This document shows, piece by piece, positions 1-6,119 of a stretch of 6,119 bases of DNA (position 1 is its first letter; every line of letters starts with the position of its first letter). The DNA lies in assembly GCA_029261305.1 (NCBI GenBank), contig JAJDBO010000081.1, positions 1 through 6,119 of the forward strand. The letters are read 5' to 3'. The position numbers and the translations under genes are program-made. The notes below the pieces were generated by a model. That model did no database searches, had not been told where the DNA came from, and saw nothing but the letters and a program-made list of their open reading frames with translations. Source of the DNA: Nitrospirales bacterium. Its GTDB lineage: Bacteria; Nitrospirota; Nitrospiria; Nitrospirales; UBA8639.

Positions 1-9
1 ACATGGCGC

Positions 10-121
<112 letters not shown>

Positions 122-183
122 AAGCAAGCTAAAAAGAAAAAAACCAGCAGGATGAGAAAATCAGCAATGATGGGGCGAAGGCT

Positions 184-211
184 GCCCGCCGAAGCTTTAG
201 CGAAGGAGGGC
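184..211. repeat. Palindromic repeat, copy B, inverted relative to copy A
   Basis: A 28-nt imperfect palindrome with the same architecture as the copy at the tRNA end: GCCC/GGGC (184-187/208-211), one mismatch (188/207), CC/GG, a symmetric GAA/GAA internal loop (191-193/202-204), and GC/GC around TTTA. Just upstream, GGCGAAGGCT (174-183) is the exact reverse complement of 97-106, so a half copy may lie next to it. The outer flanks GGGG (172-175) and CCCC (213-216) could extend the structure, and TTTT follows at 217-220. Copy B could therefore double as a weak terminator for plus-strand transcription through the tRNA; that role is inference. Confidence 0.65.
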
Positions 212-401
212 TCCCCTTTTATCAAACCCACGACTTCCGCACCAGACCTACACTTTTGGTTCTACGTATTTGTTCTGTCGTTAACTTCCTTCACAAAAAT
301 CTCACCTACATACCCTATTAAATTTCTAAACATAGAATTTCTTTAACTTTCTCTTCCAGGCCCGATTTTTGCTCTTCCATTGAATGGGAAAATTTTCAAG
401 C

Positions 402-409
402 AAGGGGAG
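402..409 (+). promoter_or_regulatory. Shine-Dalgarno site for the 51-aa ORF
   Basis: AAGGGGAG lies six bases before the ATG at 416. It favours that ATG over the in-frame ATG at 380, which has no purine-rich site in front of it. Confidence 0.45.
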
Positions 410-415
410 AACAAC

Positions 416-571
416 ATGGAGAAGCATGAGAAGATCAAAAACGATCCCAGAATTATGAAACCACTTGCAGAATTGCTTCAAAAAATTCAAGAAGTGCTAG
501 GTCCACCTCCTGGAAGGCCTCCTACTGCGGCCCAAGACTCCCTTTCCTCAGAACCCCAAAAGTCCCGGTAA
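416..571 (+). CDS. Hypothetical small protein, 51 aa
   Basis: I do not recognise this protein. The start is the ATG at 416 because a good Shine-Dalgarno site precedes it; the stop is TAA at 569-571. The N-terminal half is charged (KHEKIKND) and runs into a likely amphipathic helix of about 15 residues (KPLAELLQKIQEVLG, residues 15-29). A proline-rich stretch (PPPGRPP, 30-36) and a polar tail rich in Ser and Gln follow. There is no signal peptide, membrane segment or cysteine. It is soluble-looking and could bind a partner through the helix, but nothing in the sequence names a role. It stands alone on the plus strand, converging on the end of coaBC 149 nt away. The main alternative is a chance ORF; the Shine-Dalgarno site and the sensible helix argue for a real gene. 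Confidence 0.45.
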   Translation: MEKHEKIKNDPRIMKPLAELLQKIQEVLGPPPGRPPTAAQDSLSSEPQKSR

Positions 572-582
572 TATTTTTCTTC

Positions 583-642
583 CCCTGGAGTTCATTCTCA
601 GAAACCACATTCAAGCACGAAAAGTTTTCTGAAGAACAAGGG
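583..642. other. Imperfect hairpin between convergent genes
   Basis: In the gap between the small plus-strand ORF and the 3' end of coaBC, CAGAAA (599-604) pairs with TTTCTG (626-631), and GTTC (590-593) pairs with GAAC (634-637) across bulges. An outer CCC/GGG closes it further. No U-tract follows on either strand: the plus side continues AACGCCC, the minus side GAAGAAAAATATT. It is at best a weak or Rho-assisted end signal for coaBC or the small ORF. No better terminator candidate is visible between 572 and 720, which otherwise holds no gene. Confidence 0.25.
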
Positions 643-720
643 AACGCCCAAAGAAAATAATACAACATTGAGGAACGTAAGAATCAGCCTGAAATAAATA
701 CGAAACGGGAAGTAAGGGAG

Positions 721-1962
721 TTAAAGACTTCGAAGATTGGGAGTTTTTTGAATGCCCACGTTCTTCATGATGGTTAGGGGAAGAATCACATCCAAAAGTC
801 TATGTGCCATGAGGGGTTTGGGCATTCGATCAAGATGGAGAAGGTCTCCTAAATGTGTGAGGACAGTTAATTCATTGGTTTCGTTTCCAAAAGCTGAATC
901 AGGACCACTGACGTGATTGATGGCAATGAGATCAAGGGCTTTTTTCTGGAGTTTACTTTTCCCATTTTCGATATGATTGTCGGTTTCTGCGGCAAAGCCA
1001 ACAAGGACTTGATGCGTGCGCTTTCGGGACAATCCAGCAAGGATATCCGGCGTTCGCTCCAATTCCAAAGGCTCCCCGGCCCAATTTTCTTTTTTGACCT
1101 TGCGTGTGGCCACCTGCCGTAGACGAAAATCTCCTACCGCAGCAGTCATCATCAACACGGTGGACCAAGAAAAACGATCTTGCAGAGCCTGCTGCATTTC
1201 CTCGGCAGTAACTACCGACATCAGCTCAACATTCATTGGTGGCGGTAGGGACGTCGGACCACTAACAAGCACGACTTCTGCACCACGTTGTGCGGCAGCT
1301 TCAGCCATGGCATAACCCATTTTTCCTGATGATGCATTGGTCATAAACCTGACGGCATCAATAGGTTCCCGGGTCGGTCCCGCGGACACTAACACCCGTT
1401 GCCCAATCCAATCCTGTTTACGGGCCAAGCAGATCTCCACAGCTTCTAGGATAACCTCTTCGGATGGCAACCGCCCCTTACCCACCAAACCTGAAGCGAG
1501 GGCACCTTCTTCCGGATCAAGCACCAATAACCCTCGACTACGTAACGTGCCTGTATGCTCGATCACTGAAGGATGGCTCCACATGTCTCCATCCATTGCC
1601 GGAGCCATGACTATTGGGCAACGTGCAGCCAGAATCATAGTGCTTAAGAGATCATCGGCCAAACCTAAAGCGCTTTTTACCAATGTGTTGGCTGTGGACG
1701 GAGCAATCAGGAGCAGGTCAGCCGATTCCGTTAAGGTGAGGTGGGGCATCGGATCCTGATCAGAAAACATATCGTCATATACAGGCCGCTTCGATAACAC
1801 TTCAAATGTTAATGGAGCCACGAACTGCTTGGCAGCAGCGGTCATAACCACGGAGACTGCTGCCCCTTCCCCAACAAGTGCTCGAAGGAGCGAGACAGCC
1901 TTGTAGGCAGAAATGCTTCCCGTCACCCCAAGTACAATTCGTGTGTTGTCGAATTTTCCCAT
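721..1962 (-). CDS. coaBC: Bifunctional phosphopantothenoylcysteine decarboxylase / phosphopantothenate-cysteine ligase
   Basis: Catalyses two cytosolic steps of coenzyme A synthesis: CTP-dependent joining of cysteine to 4'-phosphopantothenate (CoaB), then FMN-dependent decarboxylation to 4'-phosphopantetheine (CoaC). At 413 aa it is full length. The CoaC flavoprotein domain spans about residues 6-180, with the N-terminal GVTGSISAYK (12-21), the catalytic-type His74 (PMPH) and the flavin motif APSTANT (87-93). The CoaB domain spans about 186-397: SAGPTREPID (193-202), TNASSGKMGY (208-217), TAAVGDF (273-279), the lysine-rich KVKK (288-291) and GFAAET (322-327). Oddities: the usual PxMNxxMW motif reads PAMDGDMW (121-128), so Asn is replaced by Asp124, and the flap Cys is Ser157 (ALASG). 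The ATG start fits the family N-terminus but has only a weak purine stretch in front. It begins 24 nt after rpoZ and is the last gene of the minus-strand run. Confidence 0.96.
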   Translation of the reverse strand: MGKFDNTRIVLGVTGSISAYKAVSLLRALVGEGAAVSVVMTAAAKQFVAPLTFEVLSKRPVYDDMFSDQDPMPHLTLTESADLLLIAPSTANTLVKSALGLADDLLSTMILAARCPIVMAPAMDGDMWSHPSVIEHTGTLRSRGLLVLDPEEGALASGLVGKGRLPSEEVILEAVEICLARKQDWIGQRVLVSAGPTREPIDAVRFMTNASSGKMGYAMAEAAAQRGAEVVLVSGPTSLPPPMNVELMSVVTAEEMQQALQDRFSWSTVLMMTAAVGDFRLRQVATRKVKKENWAGEPLELERTPDILAGLSRKRTHQVLVGFAAETDNHIENGKSKLQKKALDLIAINHVSGPDSAFGNETNELTVLTHLGDLLHLDRMPKPLMAHRLLDVILPLTIMKNVGIQKTPNLRSL

Positions 1963-1986
1963 GAAGGAGTTTCTTATGAAGAATTA

Positions 1987-2370
1987 TTATTCAGGAACAT
2001 CCACAGCGTCAGCTGCTTCAACTGGTTCGGCGGGTTTCGGAGAATCATCAATATATACGCTCAACTGTTGTTGGATTTCTTTGGCGTCTTCATCTCCTTC
2101 AGCAAGTATCGCTGGATCAAAACCTCGTTCCGTATGACGTTTCGATTCACGAAGCGCTTGCCGTGCATCTTCACCCATCAGATAAGGAACATCACCACGC
2201 AAAACTTCTTCAAGCGCCATAGATGTTTCCTTGGTATACTTACTCGCTGGCAATTCCTTTCCGCTCCGCATCATTTGCTTGGCTCGCTGTGATGCCACCA
2301 GCACCACACGATAACGGGAATCAAATCGCCTATCTTTGTCAGGAGGAAGTAACGGAAGCATGTCAGTCAT
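1987..2370 (-). CDS. rpoZ: DNA-directed RNA polymerase omega subunit
   Basis: Omega helps fold and assemble the beta' subunit of RNA polymerase and in many bacteria contributes to ppGpp sensing. The family signature is clear: DSRYRVVLVASQRAKQMM (residues 17-34) followed by KYTKETSMALEEVLRGDVPY (44-63), the helical core that contacts beta'. At 127 aa it is longer than the E. coli protein (about 90 aa). The extra length is a C-terminal tail that ends in an acidic, Ala/Pro/Glu-rich, probably disordered stretch (from about residue 92). Met1 is chosen over Met4 because a strong Shine-Dalgarno site precedes it. The gene sits 26 nt after gmk and 24 nt before coaBC; the gmk-rpoZ pairing is common in bacteria and supports the call. 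Confidence 0.93.
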   Translation of the reverse strand: MTDMLPLLPPDKDRRFDSRYRVVLVASQRAKQMMRSGKELPASKYTKETSMALEEVLRGDVPYLMGEDARQALRESKRHTERGFDPAILAEGDEDAKEIQQQLSVYIDDSPKPAEPVEAADAVDVPE

Positions 2371-2378
2371 AATTGAAA

Positions 2379-2386
2379 CTCCTTTT
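2379..2386 (-). promoter_or_regulatory. Shine-Dalgarno site of rpoZ
   Basis: AAAAGGAG on the minus strand, eight bases before the ATG at 2370. It settles the start at Met1 rather than Met4. It is the only near-consensus site in the minus-strand gene run; gmk, nth and coaBC have weak or no purine-rich sites at normal spacing. Confidence 0.7.
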
Positions 2387-2396
2387 GGGCTATCAG

Positions 2397-3044
2397 TTAG
2401 CCTATGGTTGAACTTTCTCTCACAGAATTTTCTTCAACTAGCCCCTTCTCTCTGAGCCATTCCGTATTCAGCCGTTCCGTTTTGACCCGCTCGGCGAGGA
2501 TAATGGATTCGAGCTCTTTTGTCGCATGCGGTAACTCTTCATTTCGTATCAGGTAGTGATAGGAACGGAAATTGGCAATTTCTTCGCTGGCCTTCTGAAG
2601 TCGCCGCTTAATTTCCTCAGCCGTATCAGAGGCACGCCGATACAACCTTGTTCGCAACACTTCCAAAGAGGGAGGGGTGACAAACACATACACCGCACCG
2701 GAAAAATGTTTCATGATTTGCCGAGCCCCCTGAGCATCGATATCTAACAAGACATCAATGCCTTGATTCATCGCTTCATCCAACTGCTGTTGTGGGGTGC
2801 CATATAAATTTCCATACACTTCAGCCCATTCGACAAATTGATTGGCTTTAATCATCTCACGAAACGTCGCGATATCGGTAAAACTATAATCTACCCCAGC
2901 TTGTTCCCCAGGGCGTGGATTCCTTGTTGTGCAAGACACCGAAAGCATCGTCTGGGGGACACGGGCGACCATCGTTTTGCACAAAGTACTTTTTCCAACC
3001 CCAGAGGGTCCTGATACCACAAATAGTAACCCTTTTCGTTCCAT
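2397..3044 (-). CDS. gmk: Guanylate kinase
   Basis: Cytosolic enzyme that phosphorylates GMP to GDP with ATP, the essential step feeding GTP and dGTP synthesis and recycling. The 215-aa length is close to the usual 205-210. The P-loop is GPSGVGKST (12-20). The GMP-binding region has SVSCTTRNPRPGE (35-47) with the conserved Arg41 and Arg44, Tyr53, and FVEWAEVYGNLYGT (70-83) with Glu72 and Tyr81. The Walker B-like DIDAQGA is at 101-107 and the lid region RLYRRASDTAEEIKRRL at 133-149. The ATG is the first start after an in-frame TGA 12 bases upstream. The nearest GAGG is about 16 nt away, so initiation may depend partly on coupling to yicC, which ends 39 nt upstream. The remA/DUF370 gene that often separates yicC and gmk elsewhere is absent. 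Confidence 0.97.
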   Translation of the reverse strand: MERKGLLFVVSGPSGVGKSTLCKTMVARVPQTMLSVSCTTRNPRPGEQAGVDYSFTDIATFREMIKANQFVEWAEVYGNLYGTPQQQLDEAMNQGIDVLLDIDAQGARQIMKHFSGAVYVFVTPPSLEVLRTRLYRRASDTAEEIKRRLQKASEEIANFRSYHYLIRNEELPHATKELESIILAERVKTERLNTEWLREKGLVEENSVRESSTIG

Positions 3045-3083
3045 AATACTTATTCTTCAACCTCGTTCACGGATGTCAACAGA

Positions 3084-3962
3084 TTACTCCACATTTTGCA
3101 CTTGTTCGCGAATCTTTTCCAGCTCTCCTTTGAGTTGAACCACGAATTTCGAAATCTCCGCATCATTGGCCTTTGAACCAATGGTGTTCACCTCTCGCCC
3201 CATTTCCTGCAGCAAGAAATCTATCTGGCGACCAACGGGTTCCTTCGATTTGACCAGCCCATCAAATTGCTGACAATGACTATCAAGGCGAATAAGTTCT
3301 TCGGTAATATCGCACCGATCTGCAAACATGGCGAGTTCCTGCCTGAGGCGTTGGTCGTCCAAAGTTCCTACATTCAGGACATCTTTGACGCGCGCCTTCA
3401 TACGATCATAATAGGCTTTAGTCACCAAGGGCAACCGCCGACGTATTTTCCCCTGAGCCTGTTTGATCACTTGAACACGTTTCACCATATCCGCTTGTAA
3501 CGCTTTTCCTTCACGCCGACGCATTCGATCCAGATCGTCTACGGCACCAGAAAGTAGTCGTTTAACCGTTCGGGTAAAGGTTGGAGAGTCAACCCTTTGC
3601 TCTCCAACGGTAAAAATCTCTCGAAATGACCCCAAAAAGGAGACATCAATACTCCCCCCCAACTTGAGATCTCGCTGCATATCTCGAAGGACTTGATGAT
3701 ATTGCTTGGCCATATTGCGGTCGAGCTTCAATATTTTGGGACTTTCGTTCCCGCCGCCCGAGACCACCGACACTTCAATGCGACCTCGAGTGCATTGCTT
3801 GGCCACTACATTTTTCAGGTCCTCTTCTAACTCATTTTTTCCTTTAGGAAGACGCATGACTATTTCCCTGAATCGATGGTTCACCGACCGAATTTCCACA
3901 GTGAGGGTCATCCCCTGAACCGCAGCCTCACGTTTTCCAAACCCAGTCATGCTTTTAATCAT
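3084..3962 (-). CDS. yicC: YicC/YloC family endoribonuclease
   Basis: A conserved bacterial protein of the YicC/YloC family, whose E. coli and B. subtilis members have been described as endoribonucleases; E. coli YicC is linked to small-RNA turnover. The 292-aa length is typical. The N-terminal YicC-like domain begins with MTGFG (5-9) and EIRSVNHRF (23-31). The C-terminal DUF1732 region holds DRCDITEEL (215-223), Ser228-His229, GRQIDFLLQEMGRE (244-257), IGSKA (261-265) and the family ending KGELEKIREQVQN (278-290). The start chosen is the ATG at 3962, because the family opens with MIKSMTGFG; an in-frame ATG 30 bases upstream lies inside nth and would add ten unrelated residues. The start overlaps the nth stop codon (ATGA), which implies translational coupling. 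It is followed by gmk, its usual neighbour. Confidence 0.95.
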   Translation of the reverse strand: MIKSMTGFGKREAAVQGMTLTVEIRSVNHRFREIVMRLPKGKNELEEDLKNVVAKQCTRGRIEVSVVSGGGNESPKILKLDRNMAKQYHQVLRDMQRDLKLGGSIDVSFLGSFREIFTVGEQRVDSPTFTRTVKRLLSGAVDDLDRMRRREGKALQADMVKRVQVIKQAQGKIRRRLPLVTKAYYDRMKARVKDVLNVGTLDDQRLRQELAMFADRCDITEELIRLDSHCQQFDGLVKSKEPVGRQIDFLLQEMGREVNTIGSKANDAEISKFVVQLKGELEKIREQVQNVE

Positions 3963-4606
3963 GATTTCGCCAACTTTCCTTCCCATGCACAATCGTTATA
4001 AATCACACATGATTCGCACTTAGGTTTTCGCGCCACACAGACATACCGCCCATGCAGCAAGATTCTCTGCGAACCGCCAGTCCAATCTTTTTGTGGCAAC
4101 AAGCCTTGAAGGTCAAATTCGATTTTAGTTGGGTCGGCACTCCCTGTGAATTGCAACCGATTGGCCACGCGTTTGACATGGGTATCGACAATAATCGCTG
4201 GTTTGTGAAAGCAGGTCCCCAACATCACGTTCGCAGTTTTTCTCCCAATGCCAGGAAGAGAGGTTAACTCTTCCATGGTTTCCGGCACCGTTCCCTCAAA
4301 ATGCATAAGCAACGCCTGACTGCAACGGATTAAACTGTTGGCCTTACTTCGAAAAAATCCAGTAGGTCGAATAATGTTTTCAAGTTCAACGAGTTTCGCC
4401 CCACCTAACTCTCGTGGACTCGGATACCTGGCAAACAATGCCGGAGTCACCCCATTGACCCGTTCATCCGTACATTGCGCGGATAAAATGGTCGCGACGA
4501 GTAATTCAAACGGCGTGCGGTGTTGAAGCTCAACCACCGCCTCCCGCATGGTCCGCTTGAGTGTCGAAATAATTCGACGAACTCGCTCCTTTGCATCAGA
4601 CTTCAC
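3959..4606 (-). CDS. nth: Endonuclease III (DNA glycosylase / AP lyase)
   Basis: Base-excision repair enzyme that removes oxidised pyrimidines and cleaves the abasic site by beta-elimination. At 215 aa it matches E. coli Nth (211). Features in order: FELLVATILSAQCTD (33-47); the helix-hairpin-helix LPGIGRKTAN (117-126) with catalytic Lys123; VDTHVKRVANRL (140-151) with catalytic Asp141; and a C-terminal iron-sulfur cluster loop with Cys190, 197, 200 and 206 in the canonical C-X6-C-X2-C-X5-C spacing. The start is GTG, the first start codon after an in-frame TAG at 4618-4616, and gives the normal family N-terminus. No clear Shine-Dalgarno site precedes it. It lies 43 nt after hflX and overlaps yicC by four bases. 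Nth and MutY are related; the residues here and the absence of the MutY C-terminal domain favour Nth. Confidence 0.96.
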   Translation of the reverse strand: MKSDAKERVRRIISTLKRTMREAVVELQHRTPFELLVATILSAQCTDERVNGVTPALFARYPSPRELGGAKLVELENIIRPTGFFRSKANSLIRCSQALLMHFEGTVPETMEELTSLPGIGRKTANVMLGTCFHKPAIIVDTHVKRVANRLQFTGSADPTKIEFDLQGLLPQKDWTGGSQRILLHGRYVCVARKPKCESCVIYNDCAWEGKLAKS

Positions 4607-4649
4607 TGTGAACCACTATCCCACGAACTTTAATAATCGACATCACAGC

Positions 4650-6119
4650 TCAAAAAACTGGCGCCTGAAAGGAAATGCATAGAGGAGAATCCCTATCGCG
4701 ATCCTCTTTATCAATCCCCTTGCCTCCATCCAAGCAGTCCAGTCGATCAACAATGGCCGAATCAACGGGATGTAACGTCTCTTTATTCAAGGCCGACACT
4801 CCCACCGCCTGGTAACGTCTACAAAGAGAATCCACTTCTTCTGGGGGCAATCGATCACATTTATTCAACACAAATATTCGTGGAACATTTTCTAATTCCA
4901 GCTCGCCTAATATTTTCTCGACGACCTGGATTTGCTGGTCAAAGTCCGAGGCACTCGCATCAATGACATGTAATAAGATGTCGGCATCATGCAATTCGTC
5001 CAAGGTGCTGCGAAATGCCTTGAACAACCCTTGAGGCAGATCTCGAATAAAACCGACAGTATCCGTAAGGATAACTTCTCGGCCGATGGATAATCGAAGG
5101 CGACGACTCACGGTATCAAGCGTCTCAAATGGTCGATCCTTAGCTGATACATGGCTATGGGTCAGCGTATTAAGTAAAGTGGACTTTCCAGCATTGGTAT
5201 ACCCGACAATCGATACGACAGGTACTTGATGGCGTGTTCGCATCATCCGTTGTTGAACACGATGTTTGGTCAAAGATTTTAGCTCCCGTTCAAGATGACT
5301 AATACGGTCCCTGGCTCGCCGGAGGTCCGTCTCAAGTTTGGTTTCCCCTGGACCTCGAGCCCCGATGCCACCTCCTAATCGCGAAAATGCTGTGCTGGAT
5401 TGCGATAGTCGGGGCAACAGATATTTCAACTGCGCCAATTCAACTTGGATCTTCCCAGCTTGGGAATGGGCCCGCTTTGCGAAAATATCCAAAATGAGTT
5501 GAGTGCGATCCAAGACTTTCATCTCAGTCATCTCCGAGATCGATCGAATCTGCGTAGGAGAGAGGTCTCGATCAAAAATTAACATTTCCGCGCCACATTG
5601 AAGAGCCTGAATTATCACGTCGGTCAGTTTTCCCATGCCGACGACATACTTTGAATTTATTTTCACCAGACGTTGCTCAACCGTATCCAAGACATTAATC
5701 CCTTGGGAAGTAATCAGTTCCCTGGTCTCTTGAATCCGCTCTTCTTGTTCCCCCCGACTTCTTCCATACACACTGACTACCAACGCCCCTGGCTGATCCT
5801 TCGTGGCGGTAAGCGCCGGAGCATCTTTTACAATATCCGATTCAAGAGATTGAACGAAATCCTGGCAATCCAGGTGAAAGGCATGAAATGCTGTGGGCTC
5901 CAACTCCACACAGGTTTTGCCCTCAGAATTTTCTGCTGCCAAATGGGCAACAAAGATTTGAGCAAGTTCTCCAGAGGTTCCTACCCCAATGGCAACCATA
6001 AGATCCAAACGCAATAACGCCAGATCGGTCAAATCATCTTTGGTGAGAGGCTGATCCTTCAGGTGCGTATGAACAAAACGAACACCACGCAATAATCGAG
6101 GGCCAGATCGGCTCCGTGC
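4650..6119 (-). CDS. hflX: GTPase HflX, 5' end outside the window
   Basis: A ribosome-associated GTPase that splits stalled or stressed 70S ribosomes. The frame is open to the right edge (489 residues visible), and its first codons read as coding sequence before the TTG at 6092, so the true start lies outside. Counting from the edge: an N-terminal extension with HTHL and DDLTDLALLRLD (about 17-39), found in long-form HflX and absent from E. coli; the HflX domain from about 110, with VGMGKL, LDRTQLILDIFAKRA and GGGIGARGPGETKLETD ending at 265; and a coiled stretch (266-292). The GTPase domain has G1 GYTNAGKST (306-314), G2 around RPFETLD (329-335), G3 DTVGF (353-357), G4 NKCD (419-422) and G5 SAL (442-444). 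All nucleotide-binding motifs are intact. It is the most upstream gene visible in the minus-strand run, followed after 43 nt by nth. Confidence 0.95.
   Translation of the reverse strand, partial: ARSRSGPRLLRGVRFVHTHLKDQPLTKDDLTDLALLRLDLMVAIGVGTSGELAQIFVAHLAAENSEGKTCVELEPTAFHAFHLDCQDFVQSLESDIVKDAPALTATKDQPGALVVSVYGRSRGEQEERIQETRELITSQGINVLDTVEQRLVKINSKYVVGMGKLTDVIIQALQCGAEMLIFDRDLSPTQIRSISEMTEMKVLDRTQLILDIFAKRAHSQAGKIQVELAQLKYLLPRLSQSSTAFSRLGGGIGARGPGETKLETDLRRARDRISHLERELKSLTKHRVQQRMMRTRHQVPVVSIVGYTNAGKSTLLNTLTHSHVSAKDRPFETLDTVSRRLRLSIGREVILTDTVGFIRDLPQGLFKAFRSTLDELHDADILLHVIDASASDFDQQIQVVEKILGELELENVPRIFVLNKCDRLPPEEVDSLCRRYQAVGVSALNKETLHPVDSAIVDRLDCLDGGKGIDKEDRDRDSPLCISFQAPVF

Larger units (their letters stand above)
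122..415. other. Gene-poor spacer downstream of the tRNA
   Basis: Apart from palindrome copy B I see no supported gene here on either strand. The reading frame that crosses it starts inside the tRNA and runs through both palindromes, so it is not credible. The stretch from about 221 to 400 is AT-rich, with TATTAA at 316-321 and TAGAAT at 333-338, but neither has a convincing -35 partner at 16-18 nt. The perfect palindrome GAAAATTTTC (388-397), within a longer TTGAA/TTCAA pairing (380-384/395-399), sits just before the ribosome binding site of the small ORF that follows. It could be an operator-like site or chance in AT-rich DNA. Confidence 0.4.

Noticed and set aside
290..338. Possible sigma-70 promoter for the small ORF (TATTAA at 316-321 or TAGAAT at 333-338)
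   Set aside because: No -35-like hexamer lies at proper spacing; such -10-like words are expected by chance in this AT-rich stretch.
1337..1759. A 140-codon plus-strand frame opposite coaBC
   Set aside because: It lies wholly antisense to a well-supported enzyme gene, shows no recognisable protein features, and is explained by the codon pattern of coaBC.
3045..3083. A remA/DUF370 remnant between yicC and gmk
   Set aside because: The gap is only 39 nt and contains no coding remnant.
3963..3992. An upstream ATG that would lengthen YicC by ten residues
   Set aside because: The family N-terminus is MIKSMTGFG, and the extra residues would come from sequence already coding for the end of Nth.

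Overview
The window looks like a bacterial chromosome segment of moderate GC (roughly 45-50% by eye). It is dominated by a compact, one-directional run of conserved housekeeping genes on the minus strand. The order yicC-gmk-rpoZ-coaBC is a widespread bacterial cluster, and HflX carries the long N-terminal extension I associate with Nitrospirota and deltaproteobacteria-like lineages. The lineage guess (Nitrospirota or a Desulfobacterota-like group) is tentative and rests on gene order and protein flavour, not on a search.

Layout from left to right: (1) a complete tRNA-Ser with anticodon CGA and encoded CCA on the plus strand (10-97). (2) A gene-poor plus-strand stretch (98-720) with two inverted copies of a 28-nt imperfect palindrome (94-121 and 184-211). 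It also holds one plausible small ORF (416-571, 51 aa, with a Shine-Dalgarno site) and an imperfect hairpin (583-642) in the gap between that ORF and the end of the minus-strand operon. (3) Minus-strand genes, in transcription order from the right edge: hflX (5' end outside the window), nth, yicC, gmk, rpoZ, coaBC. Gaps are 24-43 nt, except nth/yicC, which overlap by four bases (ATGA). I see no clear promoter or internal terminator inside this run, so the six genes are probably co-transcribed from beyond the right edge.

The minus-strand genes cover ribosome rescue (HflX), base-excision repair (endonuclease III), RNA turnover (YicC), guanine nucleotide synthesis (guanylate kinase), RNA polymerase assembly (omega) and coenzyme A synthesis (CoaBC). 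They form a growth-related housekeeping set rather than one pathway. The least ordinary features are the covarying palindromes beside the tRNA, one of which uses the tRNA's own 3' GCCA as an arm, and a CoaC domain with the motif Asn and the flap Cys both substituted. I found no CRISPR array, prophage, transposase, toxin-antitoxin pair or recognisable defence system, and nothing that amounts to a new multi-gene system.
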